From JAKVJE01 sp047722305 (GTDB lineage Bacteria > Actinomycetota > Actinomycetes > Actinomycetales > Microbacteriaceae), in contig JBDNYM010000001.1 of the NCBI GenBank assembly GCA_047722305.1, positions 1 through 64,000 of the forward strand: DNA of 64,000 nucleotides. The letters run 5' to 3'. The notes below the pieces were generated by a model that was not told the origin of the DNA, made no database searches, and saw only the letters and a list, made by a program, of their open reading frames with translations. This document shows positions 27,314 to 34,721 of the stretch, one piece after another (position 1 is the stretch's first letter; every line of letters begins with the position of its first letter). The position numbers and the translations under genes are program-made.

Positions 27314-27395
27314 CCTTATAGAATACGTGCCAGAGCCGGGAGCGGAAAGCGGCCAGGACACGGCGGCTCCGACGGCCGAGATTCGAGGTATGGAA

Positions 27396-27779
27396 ATGCC
27401 CACGGGCAGAGTGAAGTTCTACGACGAGGAGAAGGGCTTCGGCTTCATCGCCGGCGATGACGGCACGGAGGTCTACCTGCACGCCAGCGCCCTTCCCGCC
27501 GGGACCACCCGGCTGCGCGCCGGCACCCGTCTGGAATACGGCGTGGCCGAGGGGCGACGGGGCGCGCAGGCGCTGTCCGCCCACCTGGTCGGAGAGGGGC
27601 CGAGCCTGACCAAGCTCACCCGGCGCCCGGCCGAAGACATGTCGGTGGTGGTGGAGGACCTCATCAAACTGCTCGACCGCGTCGGCGGCACACTCAAGCA
27701 CGGTCGGTATCCCGGGGATGCGCAGAGTCGCAAGGTGGCGGCCGTGCTGAGAAAGGTCGCGGATGAACTCGACGTCTGA
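27396..27779 (+). CDS. cspA: Cold-shock protein, long actinobacterial type
   Basis: A nucleic-acid-binding protein of 127 residues. The cold-shock domain (1-68) starts MPTGRVKFYDEEKGFGFIA with the RNP1 KGFGFI; RNP2-like VYLHASAL follows. The C-terminal extension of about 55 helical residues (EDMSVVVEDLIKLLDRVGG, SRKVAAVLRKVADEL) is typical of the longer actinobacterial form found beside DUF3027. GAGG sits 7 bases before the ATG at 27396. It overlaps the next gene by 17 bases. Confidence 0.9.
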   Translation: MPTGRVKFYDEEKGFGFIAGDDGTEVYLHASALPAGTTRLRAGTRLEYGVAEGRRGAQALSAHLVGEGPSLTKLTRRPAEDMSVVVEDLIKLLDRVGGTLKHGRYPGDAQSRKVAAVLRKVADELDV

Positions 27780-28290
27780 TCTCGAGCCGGAGGCCCTGCC
27801 CGACTGGGTGGCCGGGGCGGAGCCTCTGGCCCGACGCGCCCTGCAGCAGATCGCCGACGACGAGCAGATCGGCTCGCTCCAGTCGGCCGAACCCGTTGAG
27901 GGCGACGTCTTCCTGCTGCGCTTCGCCGCCGACGTGCACGGCTACCCGGGCTGGGCCTGGACGGCCGCCGTCGCCCAGGTCCAGGGCGGCGACCCCACTG
28001 TGCTCGAAGTGGAGCTGCTGCCCGGCGACGGCGCCCTGGTCCCCCCGCGCTGGGTGCCCTGGTCACAGCGGTTCGCCGAGTTTCGCGAGCGGCGCGAGGC
28101 CGACGTGCGTTCGCGCCGCGCCATGCGGACGGCGCGCGAGCGGCGCGGTGATCGACGGGACGAGGCGGAGGCGGAGGCCGACGCGCCTGCCGAGTCTGAC
28201 CGCCCGGGCACAGACGCTGCTGCAGACGCCGACGACATTCCCGCCGACGATGCCTCGGATTCGGAGTCGAATTCGCAGGACCAGGAGTGA
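27763..28290 (+). CDS. DUF3027 family protein
   Basis: A 175-residue actinobacterial protein of unknown function. The family core is visible at about 45-110: DVHGYPGWAWTAAVAQV, VLEVELLPGDGALVPPRWVPW. The C-terminal 55 residues are charged and disordered (Glu, Asp, Arg). It overlaps the cold-shock gene and the following MFS gene (GTGA), giving a tightly coupled three-gene operon. The link to the cold-shock protein is conserved across the phylum. Confidence 0.85.
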   Translation: MNSTSDLEPEALPDWVAGAEPLARRALQQIADDEQIGSLQSAEPVEGDVFLLRFAADVHGYPGWAWTAAVAQVQGGDPTVLEVELLPGDGALVPPRWVPWSQRFAEFRERREADVRSRRAMRTARERRGDRRDEAEAEADAPAESDRPGTDAAADADDIPADDASDSESNSQDQE

Positions 28291-29816
28291 GTCGGGTCCT
28301 CGATCAACTGCGCACCCACGCGGGCATGGCGTTCCGCTCGTTGTTCGTGCACAACTATCGGCTGTGGTTCGCCGGGGCGCTGGTCAGCAATGTCGGCCTG
28401 TGGATGGCCCGCATCAGCCAGGACTGGGTGGTGCTCACCGTCCTCAGCCATAACTCGGGGCTCGCCGTCGGCATCACCACGGGGCTGCAGTTCGCCCCTC
28501 AGTTGCTGCTCGCCCCGTTCGCCGGGGTGCTGGTCGACCGCTTCCCGAAGCGGCGCCTGCTGATCTGGACGCAGATCGGCATGTCCTTCCTAGTGCTCAT
28601 ACAGGGCATCGTGGTGCTGGGCGGCTTCGCGACGCTGGCGCACATGTACATCTTGGCGTTCTGTCTGGGGATGGTGAGCGCCGTCGACTCCCCGGCCCGT
28701 CAGGTCTTCGTGACGGAGATGGTCGGCCCCGGGGATGTCGCCAACGCGGTCAGTCTGAACTCGGTCTCGTTCAACTCGGCTCGGTTGGTGGGGCCGGCGC
28801 TGGGCGGGATCGTCATCCAGGCGGTGGGGCCGGGCTGGTCGTTCCTCCTCAACTGCCTGACGTACGCCGCGATGCTGAGCGCCCTCGGGCTCATGGACTC
28901 GACGGAGCTGCGGCCGGCCCGACGCGCCTCGCGCGCGCAGTCGGGGGTGCGTCAGGCGTTCGCTTTCCTCCGGCGGGAGCCGTCCATCCTGGTGGTGACC
29001 TGCGTGGTGTGCCTGGTGTCGATGTTCGCCCTGAACTTCCCGGTGACCATCGCGCTGATGGCGGTGGTCACCTATCATCGCGGGGCCGGCGACTATGGGC
29101 TGCTCAGCTCGGCGATCGCCGTCGGGGCCCTGGCGGGGGCGCTGATCAGCGCGCAGGTGCGCATGCCCCGGTTCCGCACCGTGATCGTGTCGGCCTTCGG
29201 GCTCGGGGTCGCGATGGTGTGTGCGGCGCTGAGCCCCACCTACGTCGTGTTCGCGGTGTGCCTGATGGTGTGCGGGCTGTTCATGATGCGACTGATCACC
29301 ACGGCGAACGCCTACGTGCAGCTGAACACACCCGGCATGCTGCGCGGCCGGGTGATGTCGATCTACCTGGCGGGATTCCTGGGCGGGGCGCCGATCGGGT
29401 CGCCGCTGATCGGCTGGCTCGGCTCGCGGTTCTCGCCGCCGGTGGCGATCCTGGCCGGGGCGGCATCCTGCCTCATCGCGGCGGGCTGCGTGCTCATCTG
29501 GATGCTGTGGACCGGCCGGGTGCAGGTTTCCGGGGTGCCCGCCCTGGTGCTGCCGCATCGTTCCCACGTGGGCCGCCTGGAGCAGGTGACCCACCCGGAG
29601 ACCGGGCCGCTCGTCCTGCCCGACCTCGGCGACGACGAAGAGTTGCGCGCGGAGTTCCGGAAGGAGCGGGACGGCCGTCCCGGTGCACCGAGTTGGGGGC
29701 CGAAGAGCCGGGGCTCGGCGAGCCCGGATGCCGATGGTCCGGGTACGGGCCGGCCGGGCTCGGACGAGCCGGGCGAGGGTCAGGACTCAGCGAGTCAGGA
29801 CCGCTCGAACACGTAG
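28287..29816 (+). CDS. MFS transporter (MFS_3/enterobactin-exporter-like)
   Basis: A 509-residue major facilitator protein with about 12 membrane helices. The N-terminal LFVHNYRLWFAGALVSNVGL, the loop DRFPKRRLLIWTQ and VSAVDSPARQVFVTEMVG are typical of this drug or siderophore efflux type. The C-terminal 90 residues are soluble and charged, which is longer than usual. A GTG start overlaps DUF3027. Its end overlaps the convergent serC by 22 bases. Substrate not known. Confidence 0.85.
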   Translation: MSRVLDQLRTHAGMAFRSLFVHNYRLWFAGALVSNVGLWMARISQDWVVLTVLSHNSGLAVGITTGLQFAPQLLLAPFAGVLVDRFPKRRLLIWTQIGMSFLVLIQGIVVLGGFATLAHMYILAFCLGMVSAVDSPARQVFVTEMVGPGDVANAVSLNSVSFNSARLVGPALGGIVIQAVGPGWSFLLNCLTYAAMLSALGLMDSTELRPARRASRAQSGVRQAFAFLRREPSILVVTCVVCLVSMFALNFPVTIALMAVVTYHRGAGDYGLLSSAIAVGALAGALISAQVRMPRFRTVIVSAFGLGVAMVCAALSPTYVVFAVCLMVCGLFMMRLITTANAYVQLNTPGMLRGRVMSIYLAGFLGGAPIGSPLIGWLGSRFSPPVAILAGAASCLIAAGCVLIWMLWTGRVQVSGVPALVLPHRSHVGRLEQVTHPETGPLVLPDLGDDEELRAEFRKERDGRPGAPSWGPKSRGSASPDADGPGTGRPGSDEPGEGQDSASQDRSNT

Positions 29817-30901
29817 TCCAAGCAGGCCGTGAGCGCCTGCACGTCAGCCGGGTCCACGTTGGTGAATGTGCCCACACGCAGCTGGTTGCGTCCCAGCTTG
29901 CGGTACGAGCCGACGTTGACGATGCCGTTGGCGGTCAGGATGCCGGTCACGTCCGCCTCCTGCCGTCCTCCCAGCAGCTCCAGGGTGACGACCACGGCCG
30001 AGCGCCAGCGGGCGTCGGCGACGAACGGTTCGACGTAGTCGGACCGCTCGGCCCAGTCGTACAGGATCGCCGAGGATGCGGCCGTGCGCCGTGTGGCCCA
30101 GTCGAGCCCGCCCTGGTCGAGGATCCAGCGCAGCTGCTCGCGCAGCAGCACGAGCGTGGCGATGGCGGGCGTGTTGAGCGTCTGGTTCTTCCTCGAGTTC
30201 GTCAGCGCCTGGTGCAGCGACAGGAACACGGGGATGTAGCGGTCGGTCGCGGCCAGGCGCTCGACCCGCTCGATGGCGGCGGGGGAGAGGGCCGCCAGCC
30301 AGAGGCCGCCGTCCGAGCCCAGGTTCTTTTGCGGAGAGAAGTAGTAGACGTCGAACTGCGAGGCGTCGACGGGCAGTCCGCCGGCCGCGCTGGTGGCGTC
30401 GATCACGGTCAGGCACCCCGGATCGCCCTCGACCCGGCGGATGGGTGCCGCGACGCCGGTGGAGGTCTCGTTCTGCGGCCACGCGTACACGTCGGTGCCC
30501 GGCTGCGGGTCCGCGAAAGCGATCGAGCCCGGTTCGGCGCGCCGGATGTCGGGGCGCTCGAGCCAGGGGGCGCCGCAGGCGGCGGCGAACTTCTCGCTGA
30601 ACGAGCCGAACACGAGGTTCTGGCTGCGCCGCTCCACCAGGCCGAACGAGGCGGCGTCCCAGAACGCGCTCGCCCCGCCCACGCCCAGCACCACTTCGTA
30701 GTCGGCGGGCAGCGACAGGAGTTCGGAGATTCCCCGGCGGATCTCCCCGACCAGAGTCTTGACGGGGGCGGCACGATGGGATGTTCCCAGCAGCGGGCTG
30801 GCCGCGAGGGCGTCCACCTGCGCTCGGCGGATGCGTGCCGGGCCGGATCCGAAGCGGCCGTCGGCCGGTTTGAGCGATGCGGGGATGCGTACCTCGGTCA
30901 T
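29795..30901 (-). CDS. serC: Phosphoserine aminotransferase
   Basis: A PLP enzyme that converts 3-phosphohydroxypyruvate to phosphoserine in serine synthesis. The 368 residues have the actinobacterial SerC N-terminus (KPADGRFGSGPARIRRAQVD), LGTSHRAAPVK and the PLP-lysine region FSPQKNLGSDGGLW, ending GSYRKLGRNQLRVGTF. Length fits the mycobacterial type. It is divergent from the DtxR-type regulator. TACAGT lies 8-13 bases before the ATG, so the mRNA may have almost no leader. Confidence 0.94.
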   Translation of the reverse strand: MTEVRIPASLKPADGRFGSGPARIRRAQVDALAASPLLGTSHRAAPVKTLVGEIRRGISELLSLPADYEVVLGVGGASAFWDAASFGLVERRSQNLVFGSFSEKFAAACGAPWLERPDIRRAEPGSIAFADPQPGTDVYAWPQNETSTGVAAPIRRVEGDPGCLTVIDATSAAGGLPVDASQFDVYYFSPQKNLGSDGGLWLAALSPAAIERVERLAATDRYIPVFLSLHQALTNSRKNQTLNTPAIATLVLLREQLRWILDQGGLDWATRRTAASSAILYDWAERSDYVEPFVADARWRSAVVVTLELLGGRQEADVTGILTANGIVNVGSYRKLGRNQLRVGTFTNVDPADVQALTACLDYVFERS

Positions 30902-30958
30902 GTCGATCACTGTAGCCCGACCGCTCGTAGAATCAGGGGCACCTGCGAAAGGGGCCTG
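30902..30958. promoter_or_regulatory. Divergent promoter region between serC and dtxR-type gene
   Basis: 57 bases hold promoters in both directions. TAGAAT at 30928-30933 is a -10 candidate for the regulator gene, and the reverse strand shows TACAGT near 30914-30909 for serC. AAAGGGG at 30948-30954 is the ribosome site of the regulator gene. No convincing -35 boxes. Confidence 0.4.
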
Positions 30959-31654
30959 ATGGCCGACCTGATTGACACCGTCGAGATGTATCTGCGCACC
31001 ATCCTCGAGATCGAGGAGGAGGGGGGCATCCCGCTGCGCGCGCGCATCGCGGAGCGCCTCGGGCACTCCGGGCCGACCGTGTCGCAGACGGTGGGGAGGA
31101 TGCAGCGCGACGGCCTCGTCGAGCTGGCTGTCGACCATCGCCTCCGCCTCACTGAGCTGGGCCGGCAGCGGGCGGTGCGAGTGATGCGCAAGCACCGCCT
31201 CGCCGAGTGCCTGCTCGACCGGGTCATCCACCTCGACTGGACCCTCCTGCACGAAGAGGCCTGCCGGTGGGAGCACGTGATCGGCGACGAGGCGGAGCGC
31301 CGCATCGCCGATCTGCTGCAATATCCGCGGGAGAGCCCGTATGGCAACCCCATCCCGGGTCTGGAAGAACTCGGGCAGAAGCCCGCTGTCGAGCAGTTCC
31401 TCACCGGGGCCGCCTCGGCGGTGACTGCGGCCGAGAGCGGTCGGCGCACCACAACGGTCAGGCGCCTGGGGGAGCCGATCCAGGTGCGCCCCGAGCTGCT
31501 GGCGAAGTTCCGCGACACGGGCGTGATTCCGGGGGCGGATGTGGTGGTCGAGGCCGCGGACGGCTTCACCCGCGTGTACGCGCCGGCCGGTAGCGACGGG
31601 CTGGAGCTGAGCCCGGATGTCGCCGAGCACGTCTTCGTCGCCATCCCGTCCTGA
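30959..31654 (+). CDS. DtxR/IdeR family iron-dependent repressor
   Basis: A 231-residue metal-activated regulator that represses iron uptake when Fe(II) is bound. The residues known in DtxR are all at the same numbers: Met10, Cys102, Glu105 and His106 for the primary site (HEEACRWEHV) and His79, Glu83 and His98 for the ancillary site. The helix-turn-helix (RARIAERLGHSGPTVSQTVG) is at about 27-46, and an SH3-like domain closes the protein. The match supports iron rather than manganese sensing. It is divergent from serC. Confidence 0.93.
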   Translation: MADLIDTVEMYLRTILEIEEEGGIPLRARIAERLGHSGPTVSQTVGRMQRDGLVELAVDHRLRLTELGRQRAVRVMRKHRLAECLLDRVIHLDWTLLHEEACRWEHVIGDEAERRIADLLQYPRESPYGNPIPGLEELGQKPAVEQFLTGAASAVTAAESGRRTTTVRRLGEPIQVRPELLAKFRDTGVIPGADVVVEAADGFTRVYAPAGSDGLELSPDVAEHVFVAIPS

Positions 31655-31838
31655 TGCCTGCATGGGTGGGTGAATCGAGTGCGGCGCCGGCGATCCAGAC
31701 GACACATTGAGGAATCCGACAGCCTGAATGCGCTACAGTTGTCATCATTGTGCAAGGGAGCGCAGGCAGACACGTTCGATTCTTCGGGTCGTGATTGCCA
31801 TATGTCCAGTCAGGAACCGACAGAAGGTGAACTCAGTC

Positions 31839-32594
31839 TTGAGTAAAAACGCAGGGCGCCACGCATCCCTCGCACCCACTTCCCGCCGTTCGCTGGCTGC
31901 CAGCACCGCATCCTTCGCTGGGGCCGCGTTCAGCGTCGTCGACCTGCGCAAGGCCGTGACAGCCACTGCCACGCTCAGCATTGCCAGCGCGCTGCTGCTC
32001 AACTCCGCCTTGCCGGCCAACGCCGCCGAGACCGCACCGGAGACGCACGCGGCCGCCACCAGTGCCGCGTCCGTGCAGGTGTTCAACGCGCCGGTCTCCT
32101 CCCAGCCCGCCGCGCGGGCCGTCACCACCGGGTTCGTCGCCCAAGCCGCTCCGGCCGTCGCCGAGCCGGCACCCGCGGCTGCCACCGCCGCCGCGCAGAC
32201 GACATCGGCCGCTGCTGTTTCGGCGTCCGCGAAGACTGCGGCCGCGGCTCCCGCCCCGGTGGTCGGCTCGTCCGTGATCGACACCGCGCTGTCCCTGCAG
32301 GGCATCCCCTACGTCTGGGGCGGCGCCTCGCCCGCGACGGGCTTCGACTGCTCCGGCTTCGTCATGTATGTCTTCGGTCTCCACGGCATCCGCCTGCCGC
32401 ACAGCGACAGCGGCCAGGCGGCGGCCGGCACCCCCATCTCGCAGGCGCAGGCTCAGCCCGGCGACCTCGTCCACTGGCCCGGCCACATCGGCATCTACCT
32501 CGGCAACGGCAAGGTCATCCACGCCCCGAGCCCCGGCGACGTGGTCAAGATCAGCAACCTCTGGGGCAGCCCCACCTTCATCCGCATCGGCTGA
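31839..32594 (+). CDS. Secreted NlpC/P60 peptidoglycan endopeptidase
   Basis: A predicted cell-wall hydrolase. The N-terminus (SKNAGRHASLAP, then a hydrophobic stretch ATATLSIASALLLNSALPANAA ending near residue 62 in an Ala-x-Ala cleavage site) is an unusually late signal region typical of this actinobacterial group. An Ala/Pro-rich linker follows. The catalytic domain (about 145-251) has Cys in FDCSGFVMYVF, His in GHIGIYLG and a polar third residue region VIHAPSPGD. The TTG at 31839 is favoured by AGGTGA eight bases upstream; GTG at 31827 is an alternative. The 184-base leader (31655-31838) shows no riboswitch that I recognise. Confidence 0.85.
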   Translation: MSKNAGRHASLAPTSRRSLAASTASFAGAAFSVVDLRKAVTATATLSIASALLLNSALPANAAETAPETHAAATSAASVQVFNAPVSSQPAARAVTTGFVAQAAPAVAEPAPAAATAAAQTTSAAAVSASAKTAAAAPAPVVGSSVIDTALSLQGIPYVWGGASPATGFDCSGFVMYVFGLHGIRLPHSDSGQAAAGTPISQAQAQPGDLVHWPGHIGIYLGNGKVIHAPSPGDVVKISNLWGSPTFIRIG

Positions 32595-32633
32595 TAGCCT
32601 GAGAGCGGTACCCGGCCCGCCTCCGACGGCCCC

Positions 32634-32709
32634 GCCGCCGTAGCTCAGGGGATAGAGCGACAGTTTCCTAAACTGTGCGTCGCGGGTTCGATTCCCGCCG
32701 GTGGCACCA
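32634..32709 (+). tRNA. tRNA-Arg (anticodon CCT), CCA encoded
   Basis: Acceptor GCCGCCG pairs with CGGTGGC, anticodon stem ACAGT/ACTGT holds the loop TTCCTAA with anticodon CCT, and the T arm is GCGGG-TTCGATT-CCCGC. The discriminator A is followed by a genomic CCA at 32707-32709, unlike the other two tRNA genes in the window. It reads AGG codons. Confidence 0.95.
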
Positions 32710-32929
32710 AAGTGACGTATCTCGGCCGACCAGCGCGGGGTGCCGGCAGCGTCAATGGCAGCGTATGGATTCGTTTCCGCAGGAACCGGTTTCGCCTTTC
32801 GCCCGCCGGACTCAAGGGTTTGGTCGAAGATCGGGGCCGGGGACGCATCCTCCGAATCTGGTAGCGCCGGCTCCTCGGCGGCATCCCAGGGCTCTGCCGA
32901 TTCGGAGGCGGGGCCGTTAGGCTCGGGCC

Positions 32930-33130
32930 ATGACGAAGACGATGAAGACGACGAAATCGGCAGCCACTTCCTCACGTCCGGGCCTGTTCGGGATGGCCAG
33001 CGCCGTCGCGGAGCGCTTCTGGGGTCCGGCGTGGAAGTTCCTGCTCGCGCTCTGGGTGCTGCGCACCCTGGTCAGACTGCTCACTCGGCGGCAGGCGCAG
33101 GCCAGGCCGGGCAGGTCCGCAAAAGGCTGA
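32930..33130 (+). CDS. Small single-helix membrane protein (66 aa)
   Basis: A basic protein, beginning MTKTMKTTKSAATSSRP, with an amphipathic-to-hydrophobic segment (PAWKFLLALWVLRTLVRLL) and a basic tail (RRQAQARPGRSAKG). No ribosome site is strong. No family recognised. The stretch before it (32710-32929) contains no gene I can support. A hairpin at the stop codon marks the probable transcript end. Confidence 0.5.
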   Translation: MTKTMKTTKSAATSSRPGLFGMASAVAERFWGPAWKFLLALWVLRTLVRLLTRRQAQARPGRSAKG

Positions 33131-33152
33131 TCGGAGGGGCACCGCCCCGATC
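33129..33152. terminator. Hairpin between converging genes
   Basis: GATC-GGA-GGGGC, a three-base loop (ACC), GCCCC-GATC: a bulged stem spanning the stop of the 66-residue gene. No U-tract. Placement between convergent genes fits a bidirectional terminator. Confidence 0.4.
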
Positions 33153-33211
33153 GCGTTCGGGCGTTGACGGGCCAGTCTGACGTCTGTGCCGCCCGCCAGT
33201 CGGACCCCGCC

Positions 33212-34327
33212 CTACGCGTCGTCCGGGATGCGCTCCTCGGCCGTCTTCGGTCGCACGATCTGCGCCGGTTGCCCGGGCCCGTCCCACACCATGAGCACCG
33301 CCCAGGCCGCGGCGGTCAGTGGCACGGCGATCACCGCCCCGAGGATGCCGCCGAGCGCCGACCCGACGGTCAGGGCGATCAACACCACCAGGGGATGCAG
33401 CTTCAGGGTGCGCCCCATGACCAGCGGCTGCAGCAGGTTGCCCTCCAGCTGGTTGACCAGTACCACGATCGCGACCACCAGGACGGCGGAGAGCGGCCCG
33501 TTGGCGACCAGTGCCACCAGCGCCCCGAGGATGCCTGCCAGCGTGGCGCCCACGATGGGGATGTACGCGGTGATGAACACGATCACCGCGAGGGGGAGGG
33601 CCAGCGGCACCTGCAGGACGAGCAGCCCGATGCCGATGCCCACGGCATCGGCGGCCGCCACCACGGACGTGCCCCGCAGGTACCCGCCGAAGGTGCTGGC
33701 CGCCTGACGGCCGGCGCGGACGCCGCGCCGGTAGGCCTCGCCGTGAAAGGGACGCAGGAAGAACTCCCAGATGGCCGGCCCGTCCTTCAGGAAGAAGAAC
33801 AGCAGCACGATGAACACGCCGAAGGCGGCGAAGAACTCACCGGCGCTGGAGAGGCCGGCCACGGCGCCGCTCTGAAACCCGCTGCTGGTGAGCAGGCCGC
33901 CCACCCACTTCTGCACCTGGTCCAGGCTGGGGGCATCGATGTCGAACGGCAGCCCGCCCATCCAATCCTGCAGGGTGCGCAGACCCCGCACCGCGGAGGC
34001 CGACAGGTCGCTCCACTGCCGGAGCACCGCCCAGACGACCAGCCAGATGACACCACCGATCACCAGCACGATGCCGACCAGCGTCACCCAGACGGCCAGC
34101 AGCGACGGCCATCCGTGCCGCCGCAGCCACGCGGGCAGGGGCGCCAGGGCGGAAGCCACGATGGTGGCCAGCACGAGGGGCGCGGCGACGATCGAGAGCC
34201 GGGTCACGACCAGCACGGCGATGGCGGCGATGGCGAGGACGGCGAGGGCCTGGAGGCTGCGCGCCCCCGCGCGCCCGAATCCGTCGGTCCAGATGTTGCG
34301 GGATGACGGCGGCTTGTGCATCGGCAT
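33212..34327 (-). CDS. AI-2E (PerM/TqsA) family transporter
   Basis: A 371-residue membrane protein with seven to eight helices: LQALAVLAIAAIAVLVV, LPAWLRRHGWPSLLAVWVTL, a soluble loop, AFGVFIVLLFFFLKDGP and the family-typical VVAAADAVGIGIGLLVLQVP, AVIVFITAYIPIVGATLAGI, NQLEGNLLQPLVMGRTLKLH near the C-terminus. The IPIVG and NxxxxNxxxPxVMG patterns are diagnostic. Substrates in this family range from signalling molecules to ions; not predictable here. Confidence 0.88.
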   Translation of the reverse strand: MPMHKPPSSRNIWTDGFGRAGARSLQALAVLAIAAIAVLVVTRLSIVAAPLVLATIVASALAPLPAWLRRHGWPSLLAVWVTLVGIVLVIGGVIWLVVWAVLRQWSDLSASAVRGLRTLQDWMGGLPFDIDAPSLDQVQKWVGGLLTSSGFQSGAVAGLSSAGEFFAAFGVFIVLLFFFLKDGPAIWEFFLRPFHGEAYRRGVRAGRQAASTFGGYLRGTSVVAAADAVGIGIGLLVLQVPLALPLAVIVFITAYIPIVGATLAGILGALVALVANGPLSAVLVVAIVVLVNQLEGNLLQPLVMGRTLKLHPLVVLIALTVGSALGGILGAVIAVPLTAAAWAVLMVWDGPGQPAQIVRPKTAEERIPDDA

Positions 34328-34407
34328 GTTCTTCTCTCTCGTGGCGGGGCGGGCGTGTCCAGGTCAGTCGTCGGCCGAAGGAAGCCCGCTCTCGCGGCCC
34401 GACCGGC

Positions 34408-34566
34408 TCAGCGTTTCGCGGCTCGTTGCACCCACCCGATGATGGCGGTGACCACGAACAGGATGAGGCCGATCCAGAACAGCCAGATCAGGCCTTTGAC
34501 AGCGAGCCCGACGAGGCCGAGCCCCAGCCAGATGATGAGGAGAATGATCAGAAGGGTGAGCATCAT
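34408..34566 (-). CDS. Very hydrophobic small protein (52 aa)
   Basis: Too short for most gene finders. It reads MMLTLLIILLIIWLGLGLVG, then AVKGLIWLFWIGLILFVV and a basic end GWVQRAAKR: two membrane helices with a positively charged tail. GGAGA and AAAGG lie before the ATG at 34566. Proteins of this pattern (Lmo0937-like) are common in actinobacteria as stress-linked hydrophobic peptides; family name is tentative. Confidence 0.6.
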   Translation of the reverse strand: MMLTLLIILLIIWLGLGLVGLAVKGLIWLFWIGLILFVVTAIIGWVQRAAKR

Positions 34567-34721
34567 TGCGCCTTTCTCTCCGTTGAAGGTCCACTTAACT
34601 TAGAGAAGCCCCCTGAGCACGACCCGAATGTGGAATGCAAGCGGCCGTCCGCCGAGCTCGGGTTCCGCCTCGTTCCGCGGTGCGCCGGCAAGTTCGGACA
34701 CGACCCCTACACTGGAGGAAT

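Noticed and set aside
29780..29816. Repeat-like GTCAGGACTCAGCGAGTCAGGACC at the end of the MFS gene
   Set aside because: It shares the CAGGACTCAG letters with the intergenic repeats, but lies in coding sequence, lacks the arm order and gives no alignable centre.
31655..31838. Possible c-di-AMP riboswitch before the NlpC/P60 gene
   Set aside because: Such genes often have one, but I could not find the conserved pieces of that riboswitch in the leader.
32740..33180. A 146-codon plus-strand frame after tRNA-Arg
   Set aside because: It begins in low-complexity sequence with no ribosome site and runs out of frame through the 66-residue membrane protein, which is better supported.
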